Source: an uncultured Bacteroidales bacterium
Lineage (GTDB): Bacteria; Bacteroidota; Bacteroidia; Bacteroidales; Paludibacteraceae
Assembly (NCBI GenBank): GCA_902782665.1
Contig: CACZOA010000002.1
Coordinates: 1-40,725, forward strand
Direction of reading: 5' to 3'
DNA length: 40,725 nt
The notes under the pieces are model-generated. The model saw nothing but the letters and a program-made list of their open reading frames with translations. It did no database searches and was not told the origin of the DNA. The position numbers and the translations under genes were made by a program. Positions 8,119 through 16,559 of the stretch are shown here, piece after piece (the first letter of the stretch is position 1; each line of letters opens with the position of its first letter).

Positions 8119-9108
8119 ATGATTAATATAAAAAATAAACTTCTAAATGGCATGTCGTTTATCGACTTGTTTGCTGGTCTGGGTGGGTTCAGATTAGCGT
8201 TGGAGTCGTTGGGCGCGAATTGTGTCTATTCAAACGAGTGGGACAAATATGCGCAAGAGGTTTATTGTCAAAACTTTGGAGAGACACCAGAAGGGGATAT
8301 AACAAAGGTTGACGAGAAAACAATACCTGATCATGACATCCTTTGTGCGGGATTCCCATGCCAGGCATTTTCTATCAGTGGCAAGCAGTTGGGATTCAAA
8401 GACAGTAGGGGAACATTGTTTTTTGATGTCGCGAGAATAGTAAAAGAAAAGAGGCCAAAGGTTGTCTTTATGGAAAATGTGAAGAATTTTGCCTCTCACG
8501 ACGACGGGAAAACATTGGCTGTGGTAAAGGCGACGATGGAAGAACTTGGATATAGTTTCCATGCTCGTGTCCTTAACGCTGTTGATTATGGGATGCCGCA
8601 GAAACGAGAAAGAATTTATATGGTATGTTTCCGCAACGATATAAATGATTTTGGTTTTCAATTTCCAGCTCCATTCCCACTGAAAAGACATGTGGAGGAT
8701 TTTCTTTTAGATGACGAAAGTATGCTAGAAAAACTTTACATCAAAAGAGATGACATGCAGATGAATGGAGAGCCTGATGATAAATATAGCAACAAATCAA
8801 TCAGATTGGGTATAGTAAACAAAGGAGGACAAGGTGAACGCATCTATAGTACTAAAGGTATCGCTATCACATTGTCTGCCTATGGCGGAGGTGTTTTTGC
8901 CAAAACAGGAGGCTATCTTGTAAATGGAAGAACCAGACGTCTCCATCCACGTGAATGCGCAAGGATTATGGGATATCCAGATTCCTACATCATGGCAAAA
9001 AATGCGAATCAGGCATATAAACAGTTTGGTAATTCTGTTGTGGTGGATGTGTTGCAATATATCGCGACTGAATTCGGACGTACATTACAAAACAATCGTG
9101 ACAATTAA
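8119..9108 (+). CDS. DNA (cytosine-5)-methyltransferase, type II R-M
   Basis: The 329-residue enzyme transfers a methyl group from S-adenosylmethionine to C5 of cytosine in a short DNA site, protecting it from the partner nuclease. Conserved motifs appear in order: I, DLFAGLGGFR (16-25); IV, GFPCQAFS with catalytic Cys81; VI, ENV (119-121); VIII, QKRER (161-165); a target-recognition region around 200-280; and X, QFGNS (GNS 304-306). Length is typical. The start at 8119 follows the promoter; ATG 8152 (MSFIDLF) is an alternative. It converges on a PD-(D/E)xK nuclease gene 18 bp away. The recognition sequence cannot be deduced here. Confidence 0.95.
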   Translation: MINIKNKLLNGMSFIDLFAGLGGFRLALESLGANCVYSNEWDKYAQEVYCQNFGETPEGDITKVDEKTIPDHDILCAGFPCQAFSISGKQLGFKDSRGTLFFDVARIVKEKRPKVVFMENVKNFASHDDGKTLAVVKATMEELGYSFHARVLNAVDYGMPQKRERIYMVCFRNDINDFGFQFPAPFPLKRHVEDFLLDDESMLEKLYIKRDDMQMNGEPDDKYSNKSIRLGIVNKGGQGERIYSTKGIAITLSAYGGGVFAKTGGYLVNGRTRRLHPRECARIMGYPDSYIMAKNANQAYKQFGNSVVVDVLQYIATEFGRTLQNNRDN

Positions 9109-9128
9109 GTCACGATTGTATTTTTTTT
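9092..9128. terminator. Terminator shared by the R-M pair
   Basis: ACAATCGTGAC (9092-9102) and GTCACGATTGT (9109-9119) are a perfect 11-bp stem around a 6-base loop, followed by a run of eight T (9121-9128). The methyltransferase stop codon (9106-9108) lies in the loop. The stem can also end transcription of the opposing nuclease gene. Confidence 0.85.
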
Positions 9129-9927
9129 ATCCTTTCAACAGAGATCTAAACGAATCTTCTGACAATCCGTTTTCATTTTTCAATGAAATGCTGAAGATTA
9201 CATTTAGATTATTGGTATTCGACAATCTTCGTATGACAAAACATCCGTCTGGTGTTTTGGAGAACATATACACATATCCGTTGATCTCTATCTTTTGTTT
9301 GTCTGCAATCAATGGTGAGTCTACTCTCATCTTGACTCCATATTCGATTTGAGATGCACTTACGTTCAAAGATTCCACAATTTTCTGGGCGACAATTTCT
9401 TGAGATGACTTTGCCACATTGCTGGATCCGCTTTTTTTTGCCCTGAATGTTGCAGCTATTGAATAATACTTTGAAAAATCATCAATAGGAATAATCACAA
9501 ATTTGCCAGAAGTAGAATGTGTAATAAAATATTTCACACTCTTTTTTTTGTACATGCCCTTTATCCAGTAGGCAAAAATATCGCTGTTAACGTTAAGTCC
9601 GATACCTGCTGTTCCGGCATTACTATATGTGTTGAAACTTCTATTCATTATATTTATAATGAACTCAGTGATTTCATTTGGCAAAGACTTGTTTCTTTCG
9701 CTGAAATAAAATTTTCCGTTTCTTGGAATGGCCACAAACTGACCACTCTGTGCTTGTGGACTTTTACACTCTATCCAGAAAGTCTGACCATTCTTAGTAC
9801 GAACTTTAATGTCTGAAATTGTTGAATCAGAGCCTCCATGGAGAATGAATTCAGCATCTTGTCCAAAAACATTCCTTAAATACTGATAACATTCTTTCTC
9901 GTGGTTTTCCCAATTTGATATACTCAT
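9127..9927 (-). CDS. Type II restriction endonuclease, PD-(D/E)xK fold (putative)
   Basis: The 266-residue protein has SDIKV at residues 38-42 and, after one strand and a turn, FWIECKS at 50-56. Asp39...Glu53-x-Lys55 has the spacing and strand context of a PD-(D/E)xK nuclease active site. The rest of the chain is not familiar, as expected for restriction enzymes, which diverge quickly. Its convergent position 18 bp from a cytosine-5 methyltransferase with a shared terminator supports assignment as the cognate nuclease cutting the unmethylated site. Lower GC than the flanking core genes fits horizontal acquisition. Active-site residues are intact and no frameshift is seen. Confidence 0.8.
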   Translation of the reverse strand: MSISNWENHEKECYQYLRNVFGQDAEFILHGGSDSTISDIKVRTKNGQTFWIECKSPQAQSGQFVAIPRNGKFYFSERNKSLPNEITEFIINIMNRSFNTYSNAGTAGIGLNVNSDIFAYWIKGMYKKKSVKYFITHSTSGKFVIIPIDDFSKYYSIAATFRAKKSGSSNVAKSSQEIVAQKIVESLNVSASQIEYGVKMRVDSPLIADKQKIEINGYVYMFSKTPDGCFVIRRLSNTNNLNVIFSISLKNENGLSEDSFRSLLKG

Positions 9928-10261
9928 GATATCTGTTATTTAAGTTATTGATAATGTTCACTTTTAGGATTGATTATTGATATTTTAGGTTTTGCTCTTC
10001 ACATGCCAAACAATAATCATACTTTATTAAGTCAACGATTTTTTCTTCTATTTTTGATTTCTGTCTTTCACATTAAACGACCCACATCAATCACATGCAA
10101 AAATATTGTTTTTTTTGAGAAATCATCATTGGGGAACAAATTATTTTTTGTCCGGAAAAAAAATCTCCATTTCGTTTATTCCATTAAAAAATCCTATAAA
10201 TCAGTAGATTTTTCAAAAAAAATTTTATAAGTGGCTGTTTTTTTGTTTATTTTGCATTAAA
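9928..10261. other. AT-rich intergenic region before ftsX
   Basis: The stretch is very AT-rich with many A and T runs. An 86-codon plus-strand frame (9970-10230) has a biased Phe/Lys/Ser composition and no recognisable domain, so I do not count it as a gene. A near-consensus -7 box TATTTTG at 10248-10254 lies only 7 bp before the ftsX ATG. Confidence 0.5.
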
Positions 10262-11134
10262 ATGAAAGATTCTGTTGCTAAATATAAAATATTTAATTCC
10301 AAACTTACCACCATTGTCAGTATTTCAATGGTGCTGTTTTTGATTGGAATCGTTGTGTTAGGCTTAAAGATTGGTGACACTCTTTCAGCCTATGTAAGAG
10401 AGAATTACACTATTTCCATAGAAATCAAAGACGACGCGGAAGAGAAGGATATCACTACGCTTGATGAGATTCTTCGAGGACAGTCGTATGCAAAAAAAGT
10501 TGCTTTTATCAGCAAGGAACAGGCTATCAAGGATTTGGCACAGGAGATGGGAGAGGATCCCGTCGCCTTTCTTGGTTACAATCCATTGAGTGCGTCATAT
10601 GTGGTGAATCTGAAATCTGAGTACACGGATAATGATAAGATAGAAGAGGTGGTGAAATCGATCAAGGAGTACAGAATAGTCGAGAATGTCTTCTATCAGA
10701 AACAGTTTATCAATGAGGTCAACCACAATATCCATAAAGTGTCGTTGCTCTTCCTGATTGTGGCTGGATTGTTGTTTTTCATATCATTCGTGCTTATCAA
10801 CAATACATTGCGTCTACTTATATATTCAGATAGATTCTTGATCAACACCATGAAGCTTGTAGGTGCGACGAGAAGTTTCATCCGTCGTCCATATTTAAAA
10901 AAGGGGGTGATGATTGGAATCATCGCTGCATTGTTGGCGATAGGATATCTTGCATTGTTTGGCTATGTCATGCGTGATCAGTTGAAACTATTTGTGGATT
11001 ACTCAGACCATTCGATCTATTATGTGGTAGCGGGAGCGATAATAGTATCGGGTATAGTGATCTCATGGTTGTCGACCTATTTTGCCGTCAACAAGTTTTT
11101 GAGCAGAGAAGAAAAAGAGTTGTATTACATTTAA
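10262..11134 (+). CDS. ftsX: Cell division protein FtsX
   Basis: FtsX is an inner-membrane protein that, with the ATPase FtsE, activates peptidoglycan hydrolases at the septum. The 290 residues show the FtsX layout: a first transmembrane helix (about 17-38), an extracytoplasmic domain (about 40-155), then three helices (about 159-181, 212-235, 255-277) with the cytosolic loop ...NTMKLVGATRSFIRRPYLKKG that contacts FtsE. No ftsE is next to it. It begins a plus-strand set DUF3098-uppP-truB-queA. The only promoter-like box ends 7 bp before the ATG, suggesting an almost leaderless mRNA. Confidence 0.93.
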   Translation: MKDSVAKYKIFNSKLTTIVSISMVLFLIGIVVLGLKIGDTLSAYVRENYTISIEIKDDAEEKDITTLDEILRGQSYAKKVAFISKEQAIKDLAQEMGEDPVAFLGYNPLSASYVVNLKSEYTDNDKIEEVVKSIKEYRIVENVFYQKQFINEVNHNIHKVSLLFLIVAGLLFFISFVLINNTLRLLIYSDRFLINTMKLVGATRSFIRRPYLKKGVMIGIIAALLAIGYLALFGYVMRDQLKLFVDYSDHSIYYVVAGAIIVSGIVISWLSTYFAVNKFLSREEKELYYI

Positions 11135-11146
11135 ATATATATAATA

Positions 11147-11437
11147 ATGAAAGCGGGTAAAGGATATGCACTTCCTAAGAAGAACCTTTTGCTTCTGGCA
11201 GTAGGATTCGTGATTATTCTTTTTGGATTTATTCTTATGATCGGAGGAGGATCTGAGGGTACAGAATTTAATCCGGAGATTTTTAGTGCACAAAGAGTGA
11301 CTGTGGGTCCAATGATTGCGTTGTTTGGTTTTGTGTTTGAGATTTTTGCTATTCTTTGGGTTCGTGATGAGGACAACAGTTCATCCACTGGTTTGACTCT
11401 TCGTGATGAGGACAACTCGGTATCAGTATCAGAATAA
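11147..11437 (+). CDS. DUF3098 family membrane protein
   Basis: The 96-residue protein has two predicted transmembrane helices (about 13-33 and 52-72) with MIGGGSEGTEFNPEIFS between them, the hallmark of the Bacteroidota DUF3098 family. Members usually lie between ftsX and uppP, as here, 12 bp after ftsX and 37 bp before uppP. Function is unknown; the location implies a link to envelope assembly or division. The C-terminal tail contains a duplicated RDEDNS segment from a 17-bp direct repeat (11361-11377 and 11400-11416). Confidence 0.85.
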   Translation: MKAGKGYALPKKNLLLLAVGFVIILFGFILMIGGGSEGTEFNPEIFSAQRVTVGPMIALFGFVFEIFAILWVRDEDNSSSTGLTLRDEDNSVSVSE

Positions 11438-11474
11438 GCAAATCTTATAGAAAACAAATAATAGAAGAACAAAA

Positions 11475-12347
11475 ATGACTACTATTCAAGCTATAATAAT
11501 AGCTATTGTGGAGGGACTTACAGAGTTTCTTCCAGTATCGTCTACAGGACACATGATTATCACAGAAAACTTGCTTGGTATGGATTTGAGTGAAGCTAAT
11601 CCGGAGAGTGAGTTCATAAAGGCATTTACAGTCATAATTCAGTTTGGAGCGATCCTTTCTGTGGTTTGTTTGTATTGGAAACGTTTCTTTGTGCTCAACA
11701 ATGAGCCAATGGAGGGAGGCGACTCTGCTCCAGCTTGGAAGAAACTGATACATAAGTTTGATTTCTATTGGAAACTGCTTATCGCATTCTTGCCAGCGGC
11801 AGTGCTTGGATTGGTTTTCAGCGACAAGATTGACGAGTTTTTGGGCGACGTACGTGTTGTGGCTGTTATGTTGCTTGTCGGTGGAATATTCATGTTGTTC
11901 TGCGATAAGATATTCAATCACGGCAGTGAGTCTGTCAAAGTAGACGAGCCAAGAGCATTGAAGATTGGATTCTTCCAGTGTATAGCGATGATCCCTGGAG
12001 TGAGCCGTTCGATGGCTACAATCGTTGGAGGTATGCAGCAGGGACTTACACGTCAGCGTGCAGCAGAGTTCTCTTTCTTCCTTGCTGTGCCAACAATGTT
12101 TGCTGCTACAGCATACAAGGTGTTGAAGCTATTTCTTAGTGGAGGAACAGAGATGCTCACAAGTCATCTTGGAGTGTTGATTGTAGGTAATGTGGTCGCA
12201 TTCCTTGTCGCTCTTGCTGCAATCAAAGGATTTATATCGTTCTTGACTAAGTATGGATTCAAGGCATTTGGATGGTATAGAATAGTAGTTGGCGCTATCA
12301 TTCTTATACTTCCATATTTGGGTGTCTCTCTTCAGATGGTTGATTAA
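11475..12347 (+). CDS. uppP: Undecaprenyl-diphosphatase
   Basis: This integral membrane enzyme (BacA/UppP) dephosphorylates undecaprenyl pyrophosphate to recycle the lipid carrier for peptidoglycan and other surface polymers. The 290 residues contain both catalytic signatures: [14 protein letters not shown] (Glu13, Glu17, His26) and PGVSRS (174-179, Arg178), set among several hydrophobic helices. The stop codon overlaps the truB start by one base (TAATG), so the two are translationally coupled. Overproduction of this family gives bacitracin resistance in other bacteria. Confidence 0.96.
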   Translation: MTTIQAIIIAIVEGLTEFLPVSSTGHMIITENLLGMDLSEANPESEFIKAFTVIIQFGAILSVVCLYWKRFFVLNNEPMEGGDSAPAWKKLIHKFDFYWKLLIAFLPAAVLGLVFSDKIDEFLGDVRVVAVMLLVGGIFMLFCDKIFNHGSESVKVDEPRALKIGFFQCIAMIPGVSRSMATIVGGMQQGLTRQRAAEFSFFLAVPTMFAATAYKVLKLFLSGGTEMLTSHLGVLIVGNVVAFLVALAAIKGFISFLTKYGFKAFGWYRIVVGAIILILPYLGVSLQMVD

Positions 12348-13081
12348 TGGAGCAGAAATTGGTTCTGGATCTTGCGGAAGGACAGGTGTTCCGTTTCAAC
12401 AAACCGCTTCATTGGTCGTCGTTTAATCTTGTCAGCAAAGTGCGTACCATGATAAGGTATGCGTCTGGTTTGAAGAAGATTAAGATCGGACATGCTGGCA
12501 CACTCGATCCGTTGGCGACGGGAGTGCTTATCGTATGCACAGGCAAGAAGACGAAAGAGATTGACAATTTCCAGTACCAGACTAAAGAATATGTAGCTGA
12601 GCTGGCTCTTGGAGCCACTACGCCATCTTTTGATTTGGAGACGGAGGTCGACGCCACTTATCCTACAGAGCATATCACTCGTGAACTTGTGGAGGAGACG
12701 TTGAAGAAGTTTTTAGGTGAGATTCAGCAGGTGCCTCCTGCTTTCTCAGCTGTGAAGATCAACGGTAAGAGAGCTTACGAGTATGCACGTAAGGGTCAGG
12801 AAGTGGAGATCAAGCCTAAAACGTTGGTGATTGATGAGATAGAGTTGATGGAGTATTCCCAGTCTGCGATCAAGATAAGAGTGGTGTGCAGCAAGGGAAC
12901 ATACATACGTGGATTGGCAAGAGACATCGGTGAAGCACTGAAGAGTGGAGCTCACCTCACGTCGCTCGTCCGCACAAGAATCGGAGAGACAAAGTTGGAA
13001 GACTGCCTCACAATCGAACAGTTCCAGTCTTTGCTCGACAACGATCCGACAATAAAAATGCCAGAAGGAGCATCATTGTAG
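12347..13081 (+). CDS. truB: tRNA pseudouridine(55) synthase
   Basis: TruB converts U55 of the T-loop of tRNAs to pseudouridine. The 244-residue protein has the motif II block KIGHAGTLDPLATGVL with catalytic Asp54, the KxKGTYIRxLARDIG-like block (CSKGTYIRGLARDIG) and the VPPAFSAVKINGKRAYEYAR segment. It lacks the C-terminal PUA domain of longer versions, as is usual in Bacteroidota. It overlaps uppP by one base at the start. Confidence 0.96.
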   Translation: MEQKLVLDLAEGQVFRFNKPLHWSSFNLVSKVRTMIRYASGLKKIKIGHAGTLDPLATGVLIVCTGKKTKEIDNFQYQTKEYVAELALGATTPSFDLETEVDATYPTEHITRELVEETLKKFLGEIQQVPPAFSAVKINGKRAYEYARKGQEVEIKPKTLVIDEIELMEYSQSAIKIRVVCSKGTYIRGLARDIGEALKSGAHLTSLVRTRIGETKLEDCLTIEQFQSLLDNDPTIKMPEGASL

Positions 13082-13086
13082 GGACT

Positions 13087-13112
13087 CGTAGAGACGCACG
13101 GATATGCGTGTC
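13087..13112. repeat. Dispersed GTAGAGACGCACG palindrome, copy 2
   Basis: CGTAGAGACGCACG at 13087-13100 is followed by ATGCGTGTC (13104-13112), which pairs with it imperfectly. A half copy, GACGTGCGTGTC, lies at 13146-13157. Both are in the truB-queA gap. Confidence 0.6.
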
Positions 13113-13192
13113 ATGAAATATGGCATGTATGTTGTATTTGAATAAGACGTGCGTGTCCGAATTATTTTAGAAATTCATTAAAAAGAAAAAAT

Positions 13193-14245
13193 ATGAAGCT
13201 TTCAAAGTTTAAATTCAATCTCCCTGACGAGAGCATTGCACAGTATCCGTCTGAACATCGTGACGAGTGCAAGTTATTGGTATTGCACAAGAAGACGGGA
13301 GAGATTGAGCACAAGATATTCAAGGATATTCTTGAGTATTTCGACGAAGAGGATGTTTTTATTCTTAATGATACTAAGGTCTTTCCTGCAATTTTGGAGG
13401 GAAACAAGGAGAAAACAAATGCCAATATCGAAGTCACACTGTTGAGAGAGCTTAACAGCGAGTTGAGATTTTGGGATGTGCTTGTAGAGCCTGCCCGTAA
13501 GATTCGTATTGGCAACAAACTATATTTCGGTGAGGACGACTCACTCGTAGCTGAGGTTATCGACAATACAACTTCAAGAGGACGTACTTTGAGATATCTG
13601 TTCGACGGTACACAGGAGGAGTTTAAGGATCTTTTGATGAAGCTTGGCCGTACACCGTTGCCAGACTACATCACACGTCCGGTTGAGCCAGAGGATGCAG
13701 AGCGTTACCAGACAATCTACGCTGAGAAAGAGGGTGCGGTGATGGCACCAGCTGCAGGAATGCACTTTTCACGCGAGTTGATGAAGAGATTGGAGATCAA
13801 GGGATGTGAGTTTGCAAAAATCACTCTTCACGCAGGTCTTGGTAATTTCCGTGACATAGATGTTGAGGATTTGACAAAGCATAAGACTGATTCAGAGCAG
13901 ATTGAGGTGAACGAGGAGAACGCCAACATCATCAATGCCGCAACAAGAAAGCATAGAAATATATGTGCGGTCGGCACAACAGTGTTGAAGGCGATCGAGA
14001 CATCAGTCAGCACAGACGGAATGATCAAACCGTTCGAGGGATGGACCAACAAGTTCATCTTCCCTCCATACAATTTCAGTGTGGCAAACAGATGCATCAC
14101 AAACTTCCATTTGCCATACTCGACAATGCTTATGATGGTGACTGCGTTTGGCGGTTACGACCATGTGATGAAGGCATACGACGTCGCAATCAAGGAAGGC
14201 TATAAGTTTGGAGCTTATGGCGACGCGATGATGATTATGGAATAA
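13193..14245 (+). CDS. queA: S-adenosylmethionine:tRNA ribosyltransferase-isomerase
   Basis: QueA moves the ribosyl part of S-adenosylmethionine onto 7-aminomethyl-7-deazaguanine in tRNA, the penultimate step of queuosine synthesis. The 350 residues start with [19 protein letters not shown], the standard family opening. They include the [12 protein letters not shown] block, the [11 protein letters not shown] block and [15 protein letters not shown], and end in SNFHLPxSTLLMLVxAF-like sequence ([20 protein letters not shown]). It is separated from truB by 111 bp that holds a palindromic repeat. Confidence 0.96.
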   Translation: MKLSKFKFNLPDESIAQYPSEHRDECKLLVLHKKTGEIEHKIFKDILEYFDEEDVFILNDTKVFPAILEGNKEKTNANIEVTLLRELNSELRFWDVLVEPARKIRIGNKLYFGEDDSLVAEVIDNTTSRGRTLRYLFDGTQEEFKDLLMKLGRTPLPDYITRPVEPEDAERYQTIYAEKEGAVMAPAAGMHFSRELMKRLEIKGCEFAKITLHAGLGNFRDIDVEDLTKHKTDSEQIEVNEENANIINAATRKHRNICAVGTTVLKAIETSVSTDGMIKPFEGWTNKFIFPPYNFSVANRCITNFHLPYSTMLMMVTAFGGYDHVMKAYDVAIKEGYKFGAYGDAMMIME

Positions 14246-14251
14246 TCTTGT

Positions 14252-14275
14252 AGAGACGTACGGTCGTGCGTCTCT
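14252..14275. repeat. Dispersed GTAGAGACGCACG palindrome, copy 3
   Basis: AGAGACGTACG (14252-14262) pairs with CGTGCGTCTCT (14265-14275) around a 2-base centre with one G-T wobble. It lies just after queA and differs from copies 1 and 2 by one base in the core 13-mer. Confidence 0.6.
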
Positions 14276-14304
14276 TCAGATGAAATTAAGAATTAAGAGT
14301 TAAG

Positions 14305-14334
14305 AGTGAAGAATTTCGGTTCTTCACTTTTTTT
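14305..14334 (+). terminator. Terminator downstream of queA
   Basis: AGTGAAGAA (14305-14313) and TTCTTCACT (14320-14328) form a 9-bp stem with a 6-base loop and a T run to 14334. The bases before it are TTAAGAR-type short repeats (14286-14308). Confidence 0.8.
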
Positions 14335-14376
14335 GTTAAAACATGTTAAGGCTAAATCACAACAAAATATTTTTAC

Positions 14377-14384
14377 TATTTTTG
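14377..14384 (+). promoter_or_regulatory. -7 box for the lipoprotein pair
   Basis: TATTTTTG lies 25 bp upstream of the ATG at 14410. No clear -33 TTTG is present at 19-22 bp. Confidence 0.45.
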
Positions 14385-14409
14385 CAACATTAAATTTTAA
14401 AACAACTAT

Positions 14410-15993
14410 ATGAATACTAAAATTAGTCAAAATTTTTCTCATAACAATGAGAAGGTTGGGGTTAGTACAAAACTGATGATTAATGCTTCCTTGGTTTTGT
14501 CTGTTTTGTGTGGTGTGTCATCCTGTACGGATGAGATTGAGAATGAAATCGTAGAAAACAATGCGAAGATGCAGGAACTTGACGAGAGTGACGGAACGCT
14601 GAGATTAGGTAAGAAGATTCCAAATCCCTATTCATTGAAAGTGGTTCAGCAGGCTTACGACGAGTTGGCTGAAAAGTCAGGATTGAGGTCCCGTGAGACT
14701 CTTGCTCCCACTCACTTGTATCTGAAGTTTGCACCTAAGAATCTTGAAGAAGTGAAACTTCTTGAGTCAGACACAACTCTCTTTTTCTACAGTTATCCGC
14801 TTGATGTGGAATTGATAGGAGAAGGAGGAGGATATCACGACCCTTCACTTCCAGACACTGTTCCAACATATCAGTATGTGTGCGTGCCAATTGACCATCC
14901 ATTGCCAGAAGTGGAGTATGAAGTGTTGGATGAGGTCTATTACGAAGAAGATGAAGAGGCAGAACTTCGTTCAGGCAGAGCCATTTCTTGGGAGCAACTT
15001 GAGGAGAAAGCTTATCTGTTGGCTGGAGACAGTTCTATAATTTCCACTTCGGAGACAAGAGGATCAAAACAATGGAGAGCAGGAGGAAGACTTCGTTACG
15101 AGGACAACTATACAAATACGGTAGTGCCATTGGAAGGCGTTCCCGTCAGAATGCGTTATCATATAATAACCTATCAGAACTGCACGGATAAAAGTGGATA
15201 TTTCCAGTGTTCCAAAACAAAGCGAGGAGACTGCGAGTATTCCATTGAGTGGAAAAGGGATGTGTTCAGAATTATTCCAGAAAATAAATTGTTTGTCACA
15301 GCCGACTATGTGATTCAAGAGAATAAAAGCAGGGTTGACAAAATCTTTAGAAAAAGTGACAATGTGAAGCAATGGATATACGCAAGTTTGTTTATCCCTG
15401 CACATGAATATTTTTATAAGGATATGTGCGGTATCCAAAGGCCAGAAAAGAATATAGATATTACCCCTAAAACTAGAGACGATGATAATATTAGTGGAAA
15501 TTGTGCACCATTTCGTCCAAAAGAAATAAGAATTTTTCGTTATTACTCGAAAAACAAGGAAAAAAATTCGGCTTCCTATTATGGAACAACTATTCACGAG
15601 TTGGCTCATTCCGCTCATTGTGAATACATAGGCATTCTGAATTTTATTTTTTTGGATGACAATGTAGCAGATACATGGGCTGTTGGAGTTCAAGATTATT
15701 GTTCATTGCGTAAATATGGAGAATATGGAAGACTTATAGCTCATAATAGTTATGGACGCCAATATACAGGACTTGTAAACGACTTAAGAGACACTGGCAC
15801 AGAAGACATTCTTTTTACAGACGGACTAGTTAATGATGGTGTTTCTGGATACACTTTATTGGATGTTCAAAAAGCCTTGACAAATGCTACAAAATGGTCT
15901 ACATTTAGGAAACAATTAAAATTAGTAAAACCTATAGACAATGAAACAAGTAAAAAAATCGATGCACTTTTTAATTTTTGGGCTACTTATTAA
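14410..15993 (+). CDS. Lipoprotein with HELAH zinc-metalloprotease motif, unknown family
   Basis: The 527-residue protein has a signal segment ending in a lipobox (VSSC, Cys39) followed by acidic residues TDEIENE, a pattern that in Bacteroidota favours export to the outer surface. I recognise no named domain. Residues 396-403 read HELAHSAH, an HExxH zinc site (His396, Glu397, His400). About 25 residues on, DDNVADTWAVG could supply the third ligand, as the ExxxAD segment does in M48-type peptidases, although here it starts with Asp. The middle region is Cys-containing and rich in Arg/Tyr. It is the first gene of a pair with a smaller lipoprotein whose start overlaps its end. A metalloprotease role is inferred from the motif only. 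Confidence 0.7.
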   Translation: MNTKISQNFSHNNEKVGVSTKLMINASLVLSVLCGVSSCTDEIENEIVENNAKMQELDESDGTLRLGKKIPNPYSLKVVQQAYDELAEKSGLRSRETLAPTHLYLKFAPKNLEEVKLLESDTTLFFYSYPLDVELIGEGGGYHDPSLPDTVPTYQYVCVPIDHPLPEVEYEVLDEVYYEEDEEAELRSGRAISWEQLEEKAYLLAGDSSIISTSETRGSKQWRAGGRLRYEDNYTNTVVPLEGVPVRMRYHIITYQNCTDKSGYFQCSKTKRGDCEYSIEWKRDVFRIIPENKLFVTADYVIQENKSRVDKIFRKSDNVKQWIYASLFIPAHEYFYKDMCGIQRPEKNIDITPKTRDDDNISGNCAPFRPKEIRIFRYYSKNKEKNSASYYGTTIHELAHSAHCEYIGILNFIFLDDNVADTWAVGVQDYCSLRKYGEYGRLIAHNSYGRQYTGLVNDLRDTGTEDILFTDGLVNDGVSGYTLLDVQKALTNATKWSTFRKQLKLVKPIDNETSKKIDALFNFWATY

Positions 15994-16444
15994 TTTGTCA
16001 TCATGTGATAAACTGACGAAATCAGAACCAGAGATTTATTCGAATTATTTTTTCATCAACGACACGTCGGATTCATTGTATGTGGATTTCCATTATTCGC
16101 ATAAATCAATCGCAGATGGGAAAGTATATCAAGGTTACAAGTCGTACTCATTAGGATTGGAAGACACTATCTCTTTTTATTCCAATGATACGTTGCCAAA
16201 TTTTTCATGTGCAGATACAGTTTGGATGCGTAGTCCAAAAATGAAATTAAAGCTTCATGATTATTATGGTTTTAGTTTTTCTCTGTTTTATAGTAATAAA
16301 CGCAAATCCGTATCTAGAGGAGACCATGAATATACCTATTATTTTATGGATGATACGACTTTAAAAACAATGGTGTCCTATTACGAAGAAAAAAAACTGC
16401 TTGATTATTATGAAACTTTTCCTGAAGAAGAAAGTAACGAATAA
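15941..16444 (+). CDS. Small lipoprotein, unknown function
   Basis: The 167-residue product has a basic N-terminus, a short hydrophobic core and a lipobox ending LSSC (Cys22), so it should be lipidated. The mature part is rich in Tyr, Ser and Asp with alternating patterns suggesting beta strands; no known domain is recognised. It overlaps the HELAH lipoprotein gene by 53 bp in another frame (32 bp if ATG 15962 is used), so the two are co-transcribed and probably act together. A partner, inhibitor or immunity-like role for the upstream protein is conceivable but unproven. A strong hairpin follows at 16458-16487. Confidence 0.7.
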   Translation: MKQVKKSMHFLIFGLLINLSSCDKLTKSEPEIYSNYFFINDTSDSLYVDFHYSHKSIADGKVYQGYKSYSLGLEDTISFYSNDTLPNFSCADTVWMRSPKMKLKLHDYYGFSFSLFYSNKRKSVSRGDHEYTYYFMDDTTLKTMVSYYEEKKLLDYYETFPEEESNE

Positions 16445-16457
16445 TTAATCAAGAACG

Positions 16458-16490
16458 AAGAGTGAAGAATTCGGGTTCTTCACTCTTATT
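16458..16490 (+). terminator. Terminator after the lipoprotein pair
   Basis: AAGAGTGAAGAA (16458-16469) and TTCTTCACTCTT (16476-16487) are perfect 12-bp arms around TTCGGG, followed by ATT. It is nearly the same hairpin as the one at 14305-14328. Confidence 0.8.
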
Positions 16491-16535
16491 TGTGTCTTAT
16501 GAAAATTTAGAAAAAGTTACCGCGTCAACGATTCC

Positions 16536-16559
16536 ATATAGGTAGAAATATAGGTGGAA
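16536..16559. repeat. Two-copy 12-bp tandem repeat upstream of purH
   Basis: ATATAGGTAGAA (16536-16547) is followed directly by ATATAGGTGGAA (16548-16559). Just upstream, 16511-16533 resembles the left arm of the 3071 hairpin. Confidence 0.4.

Noticed and set aside
9970-10230. 86-codon plus-strand ORF before ftsX
   Set aside because: AT-run-driven Phe/Lys/Ser sequence without domain, start context or promoter.
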